Shown: one piece after another, positions 46,444-57,231 of the stretch
Layout: every line of letters begins with the position of its first letter
How positions within the stretch are numbered: position 1 is the first letter of the stretch
Assembly: GCF_004054105.1 (NCBI RefSeq)
Contig: NZ_SBLC01000007.1
Location: forward strand, 1 to 64,000
Origin: Falsigemmobacter intermedius
GTDB lineage: Bacteria > Pseudomonadota > Alphaproteobacteria > Rhodobacterales > Rhodobacteraceae
DNA length: 64,000 nt
Direction of reading: 5' to 3'
Translations under genes and position numbers: made by a program
The notes under the pieces: model-generated
What the model saw: the letters and a program-made list of their open reading frames with translations, nothing else
Told to the model about the DNA's origin: nothing
Databases searched by the model: none

Positions 46444-47172
46444 TTACGCTCCGGTCCAGTCGCCAAGCTCAGCCTGCCAGAGGCTGAGCGCGGCGACCGC
46501 AGCCGTATCGGCCCGCAGGATGCGCGGCCCGAGCGAAACGGGGGTGACAAAGGGAAGCGCGGCCAGCTTTGCCTGTTCCGCCGGGGAGAAGCCGCCTTCC
46601 GGGCCGATCAGAATGGCCCAGGGCCCGCGCTCCAGCCCCTTAAGGCTGTGCACAGAGCCCACGCGGGCCTCATCGCACCAAAGGATGCGGCGCGACGGAT
46701 CCCAGGAGGCCAGGAGTTTCGAGAGCGGCTGAAGATCAGCCACTTCCGGCACATAGGTCCCGCCGCATTGCTCGGCGGCTTCCAGGGCGTGCGCCTGCAG
46801 GCGGTCCTGACGCAGACGTTCGGAATTGGTGAAATCCGTCTGCACCGGCAGGATCCGGGCCGCGCCCATCTCGGTCGCTTTTTCGACGATGAAATCGGTG
46901 CGGGCCTTTTTGATCGGCGCAAACAGAAGCCACAGATCGGGCGGCAGCTGCACGGGGCGGGTCTGCTCAACAACGATCAGCGCGCCCCCGCGTTTGGAGG
47001 CCTGGGTGACTTCGGCCACCCATTCGCCGTCGCGGCCATTGAAGGCCAGAATGCGGTCGCCCGGCGCAAGCCGCATGACCGCGAAAAGATAATTGGCCTG
47101 ATCGCGGTCGGGCGCGAGCAGTTGCCCCGGAGCGAGAGGCTGGTCTAGATGGAGGCGGACCTTGGGTGTCAT
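46444..47172 (-). CDS. rsmE: 16S rRNA (uracil1498-N3)-methyltransferase
   Basis: A 242-residue SPOUT methyltransferase modifying U1498 of 16S rRNA. N-terminal PUA-like domain, then VEKATEMGAARILPVQT and the knot signature ILIGPEGGFSPAEQAKL, SLGPRILRADTAAVAALSLWQ. No purine-rich ribosome site is visible before the ATG, and divergent ubiA starts only 12 bp away, so a leaderless or very short leader message is possible. Confidence 0.93.
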   Translation of the reverse strand: MTPKVRLHLDQPLAPGQLLAPDRDQANYLFAVMRLAPGDRILAFNGRDGEWVAEVTQASKRGGALIVVEQTRPVQLPPDLWLLFAPIKKARTDFIVEKATEMGAARILPVQTDFTNSERLRQDRLQAHALEAAEQCGGTYVPEVADLQPLSKLLASWDPSRRILWCDEARVGSVHSLKGLERGPWAILIGPEGGFSPAEQAKLAALPFVTPVSLGPRILRADTAAVAALSLWQAELGDWTGA

Positions 47173-47184
47173 GAGGACAGGTGT

Positions 47185-48168
47185 ATGACCGGAGCCGCGA
47201 AATTGCCAGAGGCGGAAGGCCGCGTTGCCGATGCCCCCAGCGACAACTGGGTGGATCGTTATGCCCCGGCGCCCTGGCGTCCCTATCTGCGTCTTTCGCG
47301 GGCCGACCGCCCGATCGGAACCTGGCTTTTGCTGCTGCCCTGCTGGTGGGCGATTGCGCTGGCGGCTGCCGCAGGCCGACCCACTCTCTGGGATCTCTGG
47401 CTCGCGGCCGGATGTACGATCGGCGCCTTCGTGATGCGGGGGGCTGGCTGCACCTGGAACGATATTACCGACCGTAATTTCGACGGCCAGGTGGCGCGCA
47501 CCCGCTCGCGTCCGATCCCTTCGGGACAGGTCAGCGTGAAACAGGCGGTGGTCTGGATGGTGGCTCAGGCTCTTCTGGGCTTTCTGGTGCTCATCACGCT
47601 GCCACCGCTGGCGATTGCGCTGGGGGTCGGCTCACTGGCACTGGTTGCGATCTATCCCTTCGCCAAGCGGTTCACCTGGTGGCCGCAGCTGTTTCTGGGC
47701 CTTGCCTTTAACTGGGGCGCATTGCTGGCCTGGGCTGCGCATGACAATTCCATCGGCTGGCCGGCGGTGCTGCTTTGGGTGGCGGGCATTTTCTGGACGC
47801 TGTTTTATGACACCATCTATGCCCATCAGGACAAAGAGGATGACGCGCTGATCGGCGTCAAATCCACCGCGCGGCTCTTTGCGGAGAACACCGGTCGCTG
47901 GCTCTTCGGGTTCCAGATTGCGGCGGTGCTGCTGCTCAGCGCCGCAGTGCTGCTGGCGCTCCTCCCGGCCGGGGCATCGGTTGCGGCCGTTGTGGTGGCG
48001 CTGGCCGGGGTCTGGCTCTTTGCCGGGCATCTCACCTGGCAGCTTTCACGGCTGGAAACGGAAAATACCGACCTTTGCCTCAGGCTCTTTAAATCCAACC
48101 GCGATGCGGGGCTGATTCTTGCGCTGTTTCTTGCCGGTGCGGCGCTGGCCGCATTGATCCCGGGTTGA
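47185..48168 (+). CDS. ubiA: 4-hydroxybenzoate polyprenyltransferase
   Basis: A 327-residue integral membrane prenyltransferase of ubiquinone synthesis. The two Asp-rich motifs are NDITDRNFDGQVARTRSRP (about residue 92) and DTIYAHQDKEDDALIGVKS (about residue 209). Eight to nine helices. It has an N-terminal extension of about 30 residues. ATG at 47185 has GAGGA 7 bases upstream. Confidence 0.94.
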   Translation: MTGAAKLPEAEGRVADAPSDNWVDRYAPAPWRPYLRLSRADRPIGTWLLLLPCWWAIALAAAAGRPTLWDLWLAAGCTIGAFVMRGAGCTWNDITDRNFDGQVARTRSRPIPSGQVSVKQAVVWMVAQALLGFLVLITLPPLAIALGVGSLALVAIYPFAKRFTWWPQLFLGLAFNWGALLAWAAHDNSIGWPAVLLWVAGIFWTLFYDTIYAHQDKEDDALIGVKSTARLFAENTGRWLFGFQIAAVLLLSAAVLLALLPAGASVAAVVVALAGVWLFAGHLTWQLSRLETENTDLCLRLFKSNRDAGLILALFLAGAALAALIPG

Positions 48169-48208
48169 GCGCCCCCTACCAAGAGGTCTTCCAAGCCGGG
48201 AACATCGG

Positions 48209-50434
48209 ATGCAGCGCCGCAAAGTTTTACTGACCCTCGCCGCCTTTCTCTTCGCCGCCGCATTTTCGCTGGTGATGGCGACGTTTGTGGGCGGTGCTTT
48301 GGAAAGCCGCTCTGAGCGGCATTCGCAGCGCGCATTGAACAACGCAGGTTTTGACTGGGTCGAAGCCTCTGCTGACGGGCTTCTGGTCACGCTCACCGGC
48401 ACCGCCCCGACGGAGGCGATGCGCTTTCGCGCCGCCAAGGTGGTCGCGGATACCGTCGGCGCCAGCCGGGTGATCGACCGGATGGAAGTGACGCCGGCCC
48501 GGGCGCTGACCGCGCCGCATTTCTCGCTGGAGCTGCTGCGCAACGACGATGGCGTTTCAATCATCGGCCTCGTGCCCGCCGCCTGGGAGGGGGAGGACTT
48601 CGTGACCGCCGCCGACGGGCTGAGCGGGCAGGAGCTGACCAATATGATCGAAACCGCCGATTTCCCCGCCCCCGAGGGCTGGGATCAGGCGATCACCTTC
48701 GGCTTTGAGGCCCTCAAGACCCTGCCGCGCTCTAAGATTTCGATCTCGGCCACCCAGGTGAAAATCACCGCCATTGCCGACAGCCCCGATCAGAAAGCCG
48801 GGTTTGAGCGGGCGCTGAACCGCGTCCGTCCCCGGGGCCTGAATATCGTCACCGAGATTTCCGCCCCCCGCCCCGTGATCACCCCCTTCACCCTGCGCTT
48901 CGTGATCGAAGAGGGCGCCGCACGTTTTGATGCCTGCGCCGCCGATTCTGAACGCGCGCGCGCCCGTATTCTGAGCGCTGCGCGTCAGGCCGGGATCGAA
49001 GGCAGCCCCGGCTGCGTGATCGGTCTTGGCACCCCTTCGCCCCGCTGGGCGGATGCGGCGGTGCAGTCCATCGCGGCCCTGGCAAAGCTGGGCGCGGGCT
49101 CAATCACCATGTCGGACGTCGACCTGACGCTGATCGCGGACAGCAGCGTGTTGCAGAGCGAATTTGACCGCGTTGTCGGTGAACTGACCACTGCGCTGCC
49201 GGATGTCTTCTCCCTGAAGGCCACCCTGACCCCGCGAGAGCAGCGCGCCGAAGGCCCGGCCCAGTTCACCGGCGTCCTGACGGCGGAGGGTAAGGTGCAA
49301 CTGCGCGGGCGCCTTGCGGATGACCGGATGAAAACCGTGGTTGAAGCCTTTGCCCGTGCGCGGTTCGGGGCCGAAAACGTCTATATTGCCACCCGCCAGG
49401 AAGACACTCTGCCTCACGGATGGGGGCTGCGGGTCCTGGCCGGGCTTGCAGCGCTTTCAGAACTGAACAGTGGCGGGCTTCTGGTTGAGCCGGAGCTTGT
49501 CGCCGTGAAGGGCGAGACGGGAAACCAGGGCGCAAGGGCCGAAATCTCGCGGCTTTTGTCAAACCGCCTTGGCCAGGGGGCCGAGTTCCGGGTCGATGTC
49601 ACCTATAACGAACGCCTTGACCCAACCAGGGGTCTGCCCTCAGCCCATGACTGCCTGAAGTTTGCCGAAACCATCCTCGGTGCCCGTCAGATCAAATTCG
49701 CCCCCGGCTCTAAGACGCTGGAAGGCGATTCGCTGAAAATCGTCGAAGATCTGGCCGCTGCCCTGAAAGACTGCCGCGAGGTGCAGCTTGAGATCGGCGG
49801 TCACACCGATTCCCAGGGCCGCGCCGAAAGCAATCTGGCGCTGTCGCAGGAACGCGCCGATGCGGTTTTGCAAAAACTTGCCGAGCTTGGGACCGATGTC
49901 AGCGAGATGAGCGCACGCGGCTATGGCGCGTCGCAGCCCCTGGCCGACAATGGGACCGAAGCAGGCCGCGATGCCAACCGCCGCATCGCGGTGAAGCTGC
50001 TCAATGAAATTGAGACCCGCCCCAGTCTGCGCGATCTGCTGCGTGAGATTGAACCGGAAGACGACGGCGAGGCCCTGCCCGATGCCACCACCGGCGATGA
50101 AGATGCAGAGCTGATCCCCGAGGGCGAAGAGCCGATGGGCGAGGCCGGGGATCTGGAAGTCGGCAGCGACGGCGAACTCCCCCCTACGGAAGAGGTCCCT
50201 GCCCCCGCGCCCCCGGCTGAGCCGGAAACAGAGCCAGCGACCCAGCCTGCCTCGGAGGCCGCTTCGGAAGATCCGGCGGATCCCGCCCCTGAGGCTGACA
50301 GGGAGGCTGACACGGAGACCGGTACCGGGGCCGCCCCTGAAGCCGGCACCGAAACTGCCCCTGAAGCGGTTGACGATGGCCTCTGGACGCCGCACCCTGA
50401 CGTGGAAAACCTGCGCCCGCGCCCGCGCATATAA
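48209..50434 (+). CDS. BON/OmpA-domain envelope protein with acidic tail
   Basis: A 741-residue protein. An N-terminal hydrophobic segment (about 7-30) acts as anchor or signal. Several BON-like repeats (about 40-470; for example DGLLVTLTGTAPTEAMRFRAAKVV) follow. The OmpA-type peptidoglycan-binding domain is about 481-600 (FAPGSKTLEGDS, GHTDSQGRAESNLALSQERA, NRRIAVKL). The last about 135 residues are a Glu/Pro/Ala-rich disordered acidic tail. Placing such a tail after the OmpA domain is unusual. It probably links membrane and cell wall. A small coiled-coil protein gene follows 11 bp on. Confidence 0.82.
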   Translation: MQRRKVLLTLAAFLFAAAFSLVMATFVGGALESRSERHSQRALNNAGFDWVEASADGLLVTLTGTAPTEAMRFRAAKVVADTVGASRVIDRMEVTPARALTAPHFSLELLRNDDGVSIIGLVPAAWEGEDFVTAADGLSGQELTNMIETADFPAPEGWDQAITFGFEALKTLPRSKISISATQVKITAIADSPDQKAGFERALNRVRPRGLNIVTEISAPRPVITPFTLRFVIEEGAARFDACAADSERARARILSAARQAGIEGSPGCVIGLGTPSPRWADAAVQSIAALAKLGAGSITMSDVDLTLIADSSVLQSEFDRVVGELTTALPDVFSLKATLTPREQRAEGPAQFTGVLTAEGKVQLRGRLADDRMKTVVEAFARARFGAENVYIATRQEDTLPHGWGLRVLAGLAALSELNSGGLLVEPELVAVKGETGNQGARAEISRLLSNRLGQGAEFRVDVTYNERLDPTRGLPSAHDCLKFAETILGARQIKFAPGSKTLEGDSLKIVEDLAAALKDCREVQLEIGGHTDSQGRAESNLALSQERADAVLQKLAELGTDVSEMSARGYGASQPLADNGTEAGRDANRRIAVKLLNEIETRPSLRDLLREIEPEDDGEALPDATTGDEDAELIPEGEEPMGEAGDLEVGSDGELPPTEEVPAPAPPAEPETEPATQPASEAASEDPADPAPEADREADTETGTGAAPEAGTETAPEAVDDGLWTPHPDVENLRPRPRI

Positions 50435-50445
50435 GGAGAGCCCAG

Positions 50446-50760
50446 ATGAACCGCACCGAGCTGATTATCGGGATGGCCGTCATTCTTTTCGTCTCCTTCG
50501 CGCTGGGCTGGTTCGCCTATTGGCTGATGCAGCGCTTTACCCGCGTGCCGGGCGAAGAGACCGGAGAGCTGGAACGCCTGGCCCAGGCGCTGCATGAAGC
50601 CGAAGAAACCCGCGACGAGGCCATTCTTTATCTGCAGGAGCGCGAGGCAGAACTCGCCAACCGCATCGCTCAGACCGAAGCCGAACTGCGCGCCGCGATG
50701 GACGGGCTGCGCCAGGCCCGTCAGGAAGCGGCCTCTCTGCGCGGCGTCGCAACGCCCTGA
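50446..50760 (+). CDS. Small membrane-anchored coiled-coil protein
   Basis: A 104-residue protein. One N-terminal transmembrane helix (about 7-30) is followed by a heptad-like helix rich in Glu/Ala/Arg (about 40-98) predicted to form a coiled coil in the cytoplasm. AAGGAGAG precedes the ATG, 11 bp after the OmpA-type gene, so they are an operon and may interact. Function unknown. Confidence 0.75.
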   Translation: MNRTELIIGMAVILFVSFALGWFAYWLMQRFTRVPGEETGELERLAQALHEAEETRDEAILYLQEREAELANRIAQTEAELRAAMDGLRQARQEAASLRGVATP

Positions 50761-50778
50761 AGGCAGAACGGGGCGGCC

Positions 50779-51237
50779 TCAGCCGATCGGGCCGGGGCGC
50801 TCCTCTTCCGACAAAAGCACATTGGCCTCAACCTGCCCCACCCCGGGCAGCGTCATGATGCGGCGGCGCAAAACCCGTTCAAAATCAGCAATATCCCGGG
50901 CGACCACACGCAGGCGATAATCAAAGAGCCCCAGCACATGCTGGACCACCTGAACCTCAGGAATGGCCTTCACCGCGCGCTCAAAATCTTCAATGCTGAC
51001 GCGCCCCTTGGTGGCCAGCTTGACGCCCAGAAAGACCGTCACCCCAAAGCCAAGCGCCGCGCGGTCGACATCCAGCCGCCGCCCGCGGATCACACCGGCC
51101 TCTTCCAGCCGCCGGATACGCCGCCAGGCCGCGGGCTGGCTGATCCCCAGGGCTTTCCCCATCGCACCCGCCGCCGTCGTGGCGTCCCGCGCCAGCATTG
51201 CCAGCAAGGCCCGGTCGATCTCATCCAGATCCGTCAT
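50779..51237 (-). CDS. Lrp/AsnC-family regulator (first of two)
   Basis: A 152-residue regulator: N-terminal HTH (LDEIDRALLAMLARDATTAAGAMGKALGISQPAAWRRIRRLEEAGVIRG) and C-terminal RAM ligand domain (VQHVLGLFDYRLRVVARDIADFE). Located 33 bp downstream of a second Lrp gene in the same direction. Effector probably an amino acid. Confidence 0.9.
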   Translation of the reverse strand: MTDLDEIDRALLAMLARDATTAAGAMGKALGISQPAAWRRIRRLEEAGVIRGRRLDVDRAALGFGVTVFLGVKLATKGRVSIEDFERAVKAIPEVQVVQHVLGLFDYRLRVVARDIADFERVLRRRIMTLPGVGQVEANVLLSEEERPGPIG

Positions 51238-51270
51238 CTCTTCGCCCTTTCCCCGGCCCCGAACGCGGCG

Positions 51271-51735
51271 TCAGATTGGCAACGCCGTCTCATCCTTCAG
51301 CGTCGCAACCAGCATCAGCGCCTCAATATCCGAGATATGCGGCAGGCTGAGGATCCGGCTGCGATAGACTTCGGCATAATGCGCCATATCGCGGGCAATC
51401 ACGTTCAGCCGCAGATCAACACGCCCCAGAAAGGTCTCGATCCGCACCACTTCCGGCACCAGCCGCGCAGCGTCGATGAACTCATCAAAAGCCCGCGGAT
51501 GGGTCTTATCGAGGTTAAAGCGCAGGGACACCTCGACCTCATAGCCCATGGCGCGCCAGTCGATCACCGCACGCGGCACCCCCACGACGCCGGCCGCCCG
51601 CAGCCGGTCCAGCCTGCGCCAGCAGGTCGCCGTGGTCACCCCGGCCCGAGCCGCAAGATCGGCCGTGGTCATCTCAGGATCCGCCAGCAACTGGCGTAGA
51701 ATCCTGCGGTCCGTGTCATCGATCTGAATAGTCAT
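51271..51735 (-). CDS. Lrp/AsnC-family regulator (second of two)
   Basis: A 154-residue regulator with the same layout (DDTDRRILRQLLADPEMTTADLAARAGVTTATCWRRLDRL; ETFLGRVDLRLNVIARDMAHYAEVYRSRI). It is divergent from ilvC, suggesting control of branched-chain amino acid synthesis; the two Lrp proteins may form mixed octamers. Inferred. Confidence 0.9.
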   Translation of the reverse strand: MTIQIDDTDRRILRQLLADPEMTTADLAARAGVTTATCWRRLDRLRAAGVVGVPRAVIDWRAMGYEVEVSLRFNLDKTHPRAFDEFIDAARLVPEVVRIETFLGRVDLRLNVIARDMAHYAEVYRSRILSLPHISDIEALMLVATLKDETALPI

Positions 51736-52880
<1,145 letters not shown>

Positions 52881-52904
52881 TCGCGGCTTTTCAATCTGCA
52901 CAGG

Positions 52905-52932
52905 AACCGGGCGGGGAACTCCCCGCCCGGTT
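52905..52932 (+). terminator. Terminator of ilvC
   Basis: A perfect 12-bp stem (52905-52916 with 52921-52932, loop AACT) followed by TTGCATTTT. Confidence 0.85.
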
Positions 52933-53015
52933 TGCATTTTAAGCACAAGCCATGCAACTACTGCATATCTGACGCCCGCGACATTCTTTCATCTTTCAAC
53001 CCTTTGCCCCGACGG

Positions 53016-53083
53016 TTACCCGGTCACCAGGCGCTTCAATTTCAAAAACTGAAGCCATAACGAAATAAAATTACCCGGTGACC
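53016..53083 (+). repeat. Direct repeat flanking the MHS transporter start
   Basis: TTACCCGGTCACC (53016-53028) and TTACCCGGTGACC (53071-53083), 55 bp apart, one mismatch; each ends in a GGTNACC palindrome. The second contains the GTG start codon. Possibly operator sites. Confidence 0.45.
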
Positions 53084-54391
53084 AAAGTGTCTTCTCAAAG
53101 CTCTCCCGCCGGTGCCCAAAAGGCAGCGCCGCGGAAAAACTCCCCCGCTCAGGTGCTCTCAGCCTCGCTGATCGGCACCACGATCGAATTTTTCGACTTC
53201 TACGCCTATGCCACGGCAGCCGTTCTGGTCTTCCCGGTGCTCTTCTTCCCCGGAAGCGACCCGATGACCGCGCTGCTTGCAAGCTTCGCAACCTTCTCGA
53301 TCGCCTTCTTCGCCCGCCCCTTCGGCGCGCTGGTCTTTGGCCACTTCGGTGACCGCGTGGGTCGCAAGGCCACCCTGGTGGCCGCACTCCTCACCATGGG
53401 CATCTCCACGATCATCATCGGCCTGCTGCCGACCTATGAACAGATCGGCGTGGCAGCCCCGCTGCTGCTGGCACTCTGCCGCTTTGGTCAGGGCTTCGGT
53501 CTGGGCGGCGAATGGGGCGGGGCAGTGCTCCTTGCCACCGAAAACGCGCCTGAGGGCAAACGCTCCTGGTATGGCATGTTCCCGCAACTCGGCGCGCCGG
53601 TGGGCCTGTTCCTGTCGTCGGGCTTCTTCTGGATCCTGCTGCACGTCATCGACGAAGAGGCTTTCCTCTCCTGGGGCTGGCGCCTGCCCTTCCTTGCCTC
53701 GATCCTGCTGATCGGCCTTGGCCTCTGGGTCCGCCTCTCCATCACAGAGACCCCGGAATTTGCGGATGCCCTGAAGAAAAAAGAGCGCGTGAAGGTCCCG
53801 GCAGCGGAAGTTTTCAGCAAATACAAGATGACCCTCTTCCTCGGCACCTTTGCCGCCCTGGTCACCTTTGTGCTCTTCTACATCTGCACCGCATGGCTTC
53901 TGTCTTATAACGTCAAAGTTGTGGGCATCCCCTTCAAAGACGCGCTTCTCGTGCAGATCTTCGGCTCGGTGATCTTCGGGATCGGCATCATCCTCGCCGG
54001 AAAAGTCGCTGACAAAACCGGCCGCTATGCCTTCCTGATCGCCGTGACCGCCGCCATCGGCCTCTTCTCCTTTGCGCTTGCGCCGCTGATGACGCCGGGC
54101 ACGGATGGCGCGCTGAACATCTACCCCTTCGTCACCATCGGCATGTTCCTGATGGGCCTGACCTATGGGGTGATCGGCGCCACCCTCGCGGCCCCCTTCC
54201 CGGCCTCGGTGCGCTACACCGGCTCCTCGATGACCTTTAACTTCGCAGGCATCTTCGGCGCCTCGCTTGCCCCCTATGCCGCCACATGGCTGCAGGCGAA
54301 TTACGGCATGGCGCATGTTGGCTACTACCTGCTTGCCTCTGCCGTGATCACGCTTCTCTGCGTGCTGGCTCTGGGCAAAAACAAAGTCTGA
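53078..54391 (+). CDS. MHS-type major facilitator transporter
   Basis: A 437-residue 12-helix MFS protein of the metabolite:H+ symporter (ShiA/ProP/KgtP-like) family: IGTTIEFFDFYAYATAA, FGHFGDRVGRKATLV, RFGQGFGLGGEWGGAVLLATENAP, and ITETPEFADALKKKE. Substrate (shikimate, proline/betaine, dicarboxylate) not decidable. The GTG at 53078 lacks a Shine-Dalgarno, so the true start could be slightly later. A terminator and a truncated gene-end repeat follow. Confidence 0.88.
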   Translation: MTKVSSQSSPAGAQKAAPRKNSPAQVLSASLIGTTIEFFDFYAYATAAVLVFPVLFFPGSDPMTALLASFATFSIAFFARPFGALVFGHFGDRVGRKATLVAALLTMGISTIIIGLLPTYEQIGVAAPLLLALCRFGQGFGLGGEWGGAVLLATENAPEGKRSWYGMFPQLGAPVGLFLSSGFFWILLHVIDEEAFLSWGWRLPFLASILLIGLGLWVRLSITETPEFADALKKKERVKVPAAEVFSKYKMTLFLGTFAALVTFVLFYICTAWLLSYNVKVVGIPFKDALLVQIFGSVIFGIGIILAGKVADKTGRYAFLIAVTAAIGLFSFALAPLMTPGTDGALNIYPFVTIGMFLMGLTYGVIGATLAAPFPASVRYTGSSMTFNFAGIFGASLAPYAATWLQANYGMAHVGYYLLASAVITLLCVLALGKNKV

Positions 54392-54408
54392 TCCGCCTCA
54401 CGATCAGC

Positions 54409-54440
54409 AAAGGGGCGGCACCTTCCGGCGCCGCCCCTTT
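54409..54440 (+). terminator. Terminator of the MHS transporter gene
   Basis: An 11-bp stem AAAGGGGCGGC (54409-54419) with its complement at 54430-54440, then TGTCTTTGG. Confidence 0.8.
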
Positions 54441-54465
54441 GTCTTTGGCTTTTCTTAAATACTCA
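54441..54465 (+). repeat. Gene-end repeat, copy R6 (truncated)
   Basis: Keeps TCTTTGGCTTTTCTTAAATACTC but lacks the hairpin half. Confidence 0.65.
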
Positions 54466-54499
54466 AAAAAACCCGTCCCGCAGCGCCGGCCCGGCCGCT

Positions 54500-55633
54500 T
54501 CAGCTCTGAAGGCTGCGCGCAATCACCATCCGCTGGATATCCGAAGTGCCCTCATAAATCTGCGTGATCCGCACATCACGCCAGATGCGCTCGACGGGAA
54601 AGTCTTTGGTATAGCCATAGCCGCCAAAGATCTGGATCGCATCCGAGCAGACCTTCTCTGCCATCTCCGAAGCAAAGAGCTTCGCCTGTGAGGCCTCGAC
54701 CAGCGCGGGCGCTCCGCTGTCTTTCACCGCCGCCGCATGCAGAACCATCTGCCGCGCCACGGCGACCTGAGTGGCCATATCCGCCAGCCGGAAGGCCACC
54801 GCCTGATGGCCGATCAGCTTTTTGCCCATCGATTCGCGCTCATTGGCATAATCCACCGCTGCCTCCAGCGCCGCGCGGGCCATGCCCACCGACTGCGCCG
54901 CAATACCGATCCGGCCCCCCTCCAGATTGGCCAGCGCGATCTTATAGCCCTCACCCTCCGCACCGAGCATATTGCCTTCAGGCACCACCAGATCCTCCAG
55001 CGCGATCTGCGCGGTATCCGACAGATGCTGCCCGATCTTTCGCTCGATCGAGGCCACGCGCCATCCGGGCGTCGCCGTCTCAACGATGAAGGCCGAAATC
55101 CCCTTCTTCCCGGCATCCGGGTCAGTCACGGCAAAGACAATCGCCACATCGGCATTCTGCCCGCTCGTGATAAACTGCTTCACGCCGTTCAGCTTCCAGC
55201 CGCCCTCCACCCGCACCGCGCGACAGCGCAGCGCCGAGGCATCCGATCCGGCATGCGGCTCAGTCAGACAAAAGGCCCCCAGCCATTCCCCGCTGGCCAT
55301 GCGGCGCAGATAGGTCTCTTTCTGCGCCTCGGTGCCAAAGCGCAAAATCGGCACACAGCCCACCGAATTATGCACCGACATGATGGTGGAAAGCCCGCCG
55401 GCCCCGGCCGCAATCTCTTCAATCGCCAGCGCATAGGCCACAGTATCGGTAAAAGTCCCGCCCCAGGCTTCCGGCACCAGCATGCCCATCAGCCCCAATT
55501 CCCCCATCTCACGCAGAACCTCTGCGGGGAAATGATGCGTCTCATCCCAGGCCGCCGCCTGCGGGGCCAGACGCTCCGCCGCAAACCGGCGTGCCATATC
55601 GCGGATCAGGACCTGATCTTCAGACAGCAGCAT
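54500..55633 (-). CDS. Acyl-CoA dehydrogenase (short/branched-chain type)
   Basis: A 377-residue flavoprotein oxidising acyl-CoA to enoyl-CoA. FAD/substrate motifs [19 protein letters not shown] and [13 protein letters not shown]; catalytic base Glu361 in [11 protein letters not shown]. Related to butyryl/isobutyryl-CoA dehydrogenases. ATG at 55633 has GGGAGGAGA. Divergent from a TetR gene that is a likely regulator. Confidence 0.92.
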   Translation of the reverse strand: MLLSEDQVLIRDMARRFAAERLAPQAAAWDETHHFPAEVLREMGELGLMGMLVPEAWGGTFTDTVAYALAIEEIAAGAGGLSTIMSVHNSVGCVPILRFGTEAQKETYLRRMASGEWLGAFCLTEPHAGSDASALRCRAVRVEGGWKLNGVKQFITSGQNADVAIVFAVTDPDAGKKGISAFIVETATPGWRVASIERKIGQHLSDTAQIALEDLVVPEGNMLGAEGEGYKIALANLEGGRIGIAAQSVGMARAALEAAVDYANERESMGKKLIGHQAVAFRLADMATQVAVARQMVLHAAAVKDSGAPALVEASQAKLFASEMAEKVCSDAIQIFGGYGYTKDFPVERIWRDVRITQIYEGTSDIQRMVIARSLQS

Positions 55634-55751
55634 GGTCTCTCCTCCCGTTGACGCATGATGTTCCCAGAGGTAATCTCTATACTGACAAGTAAGTTTATGA
55701 CGCAAGAGTATCCGAAGGGTATCACTGCGCTCTCTCAGAAGCGAGATCACC

Positions 55752-56393
55752 TTGCCCCCTACCGCACGCCGCAGCGCAAGCCCCTCTCCCTGGACCAGCG
55801 CCGATGAACGCGAGCGTGAACGCGCCGCCAAACGCGAAGCCGTGCTGCGCACCGCCGCAAGGTTCTTCAACGAAAAGGGCTATCACGCCACCTCGCTCGA
55901 TGATGTGGCCTCGGCGCTGAATGTCACAAAGCCGACGATCTATCATTACTTCGCCAATAAGGACGAAATCCTGATGGAATGCACCCGCCGCGGGCTGAAT
56001 GCCCTAGCGCAATCCATGCGGGCCACGGACCAGGACGGCTTCACCGGCGCCGAGGCGCTTGAGGCGATGATGATGGCGCATGCCTTTGAGATGATGGATG
56101 ATTTCGGGATCTGCGTGGCACGCACCCAGGACCATCTTCTCGCGCCGGAAAGCCGCAGCCAGTTCCGCGCCCTCAAGCGCGAGATCGATGCCCTGATCCG
56201 CCGGACCATCGCCCGCGGCATGGCCGACGGCTCACTTCAGGTGCCCGATGTCCGCATCGCCGCCTTCACCCTTGGCCTTGCGCTCAACTCTCTGGGCAGC
56301 TGGTTCCGCCCCGATGGTCCCATGGGCCGCGAAGAGACCGCGCGGCTGACGGTGGCCACACTTCTGAACGGAATTCGCAGCCGGAAGCCGTGA
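55752..56393 (+). CDS. TetR-family regulator
   Basis: A 213-residue repressor: HTH at about 28-75 ([37 protein letters not shown]) and a TetR C-terminal domain of the acyl-CoA-responsive type. The start is TTG at 55752 with a weak GAG site. Position between two acyl-CoA dehydrogenase units suggests control of fatty or branched acid breakdown; inferred. Confidence 0.85.
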   Translation: MPPTARRSASPSPWTSADERERERAAKREAVLRTAARFFNEKGYHATSLDDVASALNVTKPTIYHYFANKDEILMECTRRGLNALAQSMRATDQDGFTGAEALEAMMMAHAFEMMDDFGICVARTQDHLLAPESRSQFRALKREIDALIRRTIARGMADGSLQVPDVRIAAFTLGLALNSLGSWFRPDGPMGREETARLTVATLLNGIRSRKP

Positions 56394-56469
56394 TTTTTCA
56401 CAGACCGTCTGTTCAAGTGATTTAAAATGTCTGACAATCTCATCAGACTATCCAGAGGAGGAATCATCC

Positions 56470-57231
56470 GTGATTATTGACGGACAGGCGGCAATCGTGA
56501 CCGGCGGCGCTTCGGGCCTTGGCGGTGCCACGGCCGCGCGGCTGGCGAAGACCGGGGCGAAAGTGACCATTTTCGACATGAATGAGACCCTCGGTGCGGC
56601 GAAAGCGGCTGAGATCGGCGGTCACTTCATCAAGCTCAACGTCACCGATGAAAGCGCTGTGGAAGCCGCGATTGCCGAAGCCGAAGGGCTGCACGGCAAA
56701 GCCCGCATCCTGGTGAACTGCGCCGGCATCGGCCCGCCTGCCAAAGTGATTGACCGCGACGGCAAAGCCATCGCGCTGAAAGAATTCACCAAAATCATCG
56801 ATGTGAATCTGGTGGGCAGCTTCAATGTGCTGTCGAAATTCGCAGCCGCCGTTCATACCGCGGATCTGATCGGCGAAGAGCGCGGGGTGATCATCAACAC
56901 GGCCTCCGTCGCCGCCTTTGAGGGCCAGATCGGCCAGGCCGCCTATGCAGCCTCGAAAGGTGCCATTGTCGGCATGGCGCTGCCGATCGCACGCGAATTT
57001 GCCCGCTACGGCATCCGCGTCATGACCATCGCACCGGGTCTTTTCCTCACGCCGCTGCTGGCCTCGCTGCCGCAGGACGCTCAGGACAGCCTTGGCCGTC
57101 AGGTGCCCTTCCCGGCGCGTCTGGGCAATCCGGACGAATATGCGCAGCTCGCGCAGTCAATTGTTGAGAACCCGATGCTCAACGGTGAAGTAATCCGCCT
57201 CGACGGCGCAATCCGGATGGCCCCGAAATGA
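56470..57231 (+). CDS. SDR oxidoreductase (3-hydroxyacyl-CoA dehydrogenase type II-like)
   Basis: A 253-residue SDR. Cofactor motif TGGASGLGG (11-19), catalytic Ser146, Tyr159, Lys163. NAD preference is suggested by Asp36 at the strand-2 end. [17 protein letters not shown] is typical of the HSD17B10 group that oxidises 3-hydroxyacyl-CoA. It overlaps the next acyl-CoA dehydrogenase gene by four bases (ATGA). Confidence 0.88.
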   Translation: MIIDGQAAIVTGGASGLGGATAARLAKTGAKVTIFDMNETLGAAKAAEIGGHFIKLNVTDESAVEAAIAEAEGLHGKARILVNCAGIGPPAKVIDRDGKAIALKEFTKIIDVNLVGSFNVLSKFAAAVHTADLIGEERGVIINTASVAAFEGQIGQAAYAASKGAIVGMALPIAREFARYGIRVMTIAPGLFLTPLLASLPQDAQDSLGRQVPFPARLGNPDEYAQLAQSIVENPMLNGEVIRLDGAIRMAPK

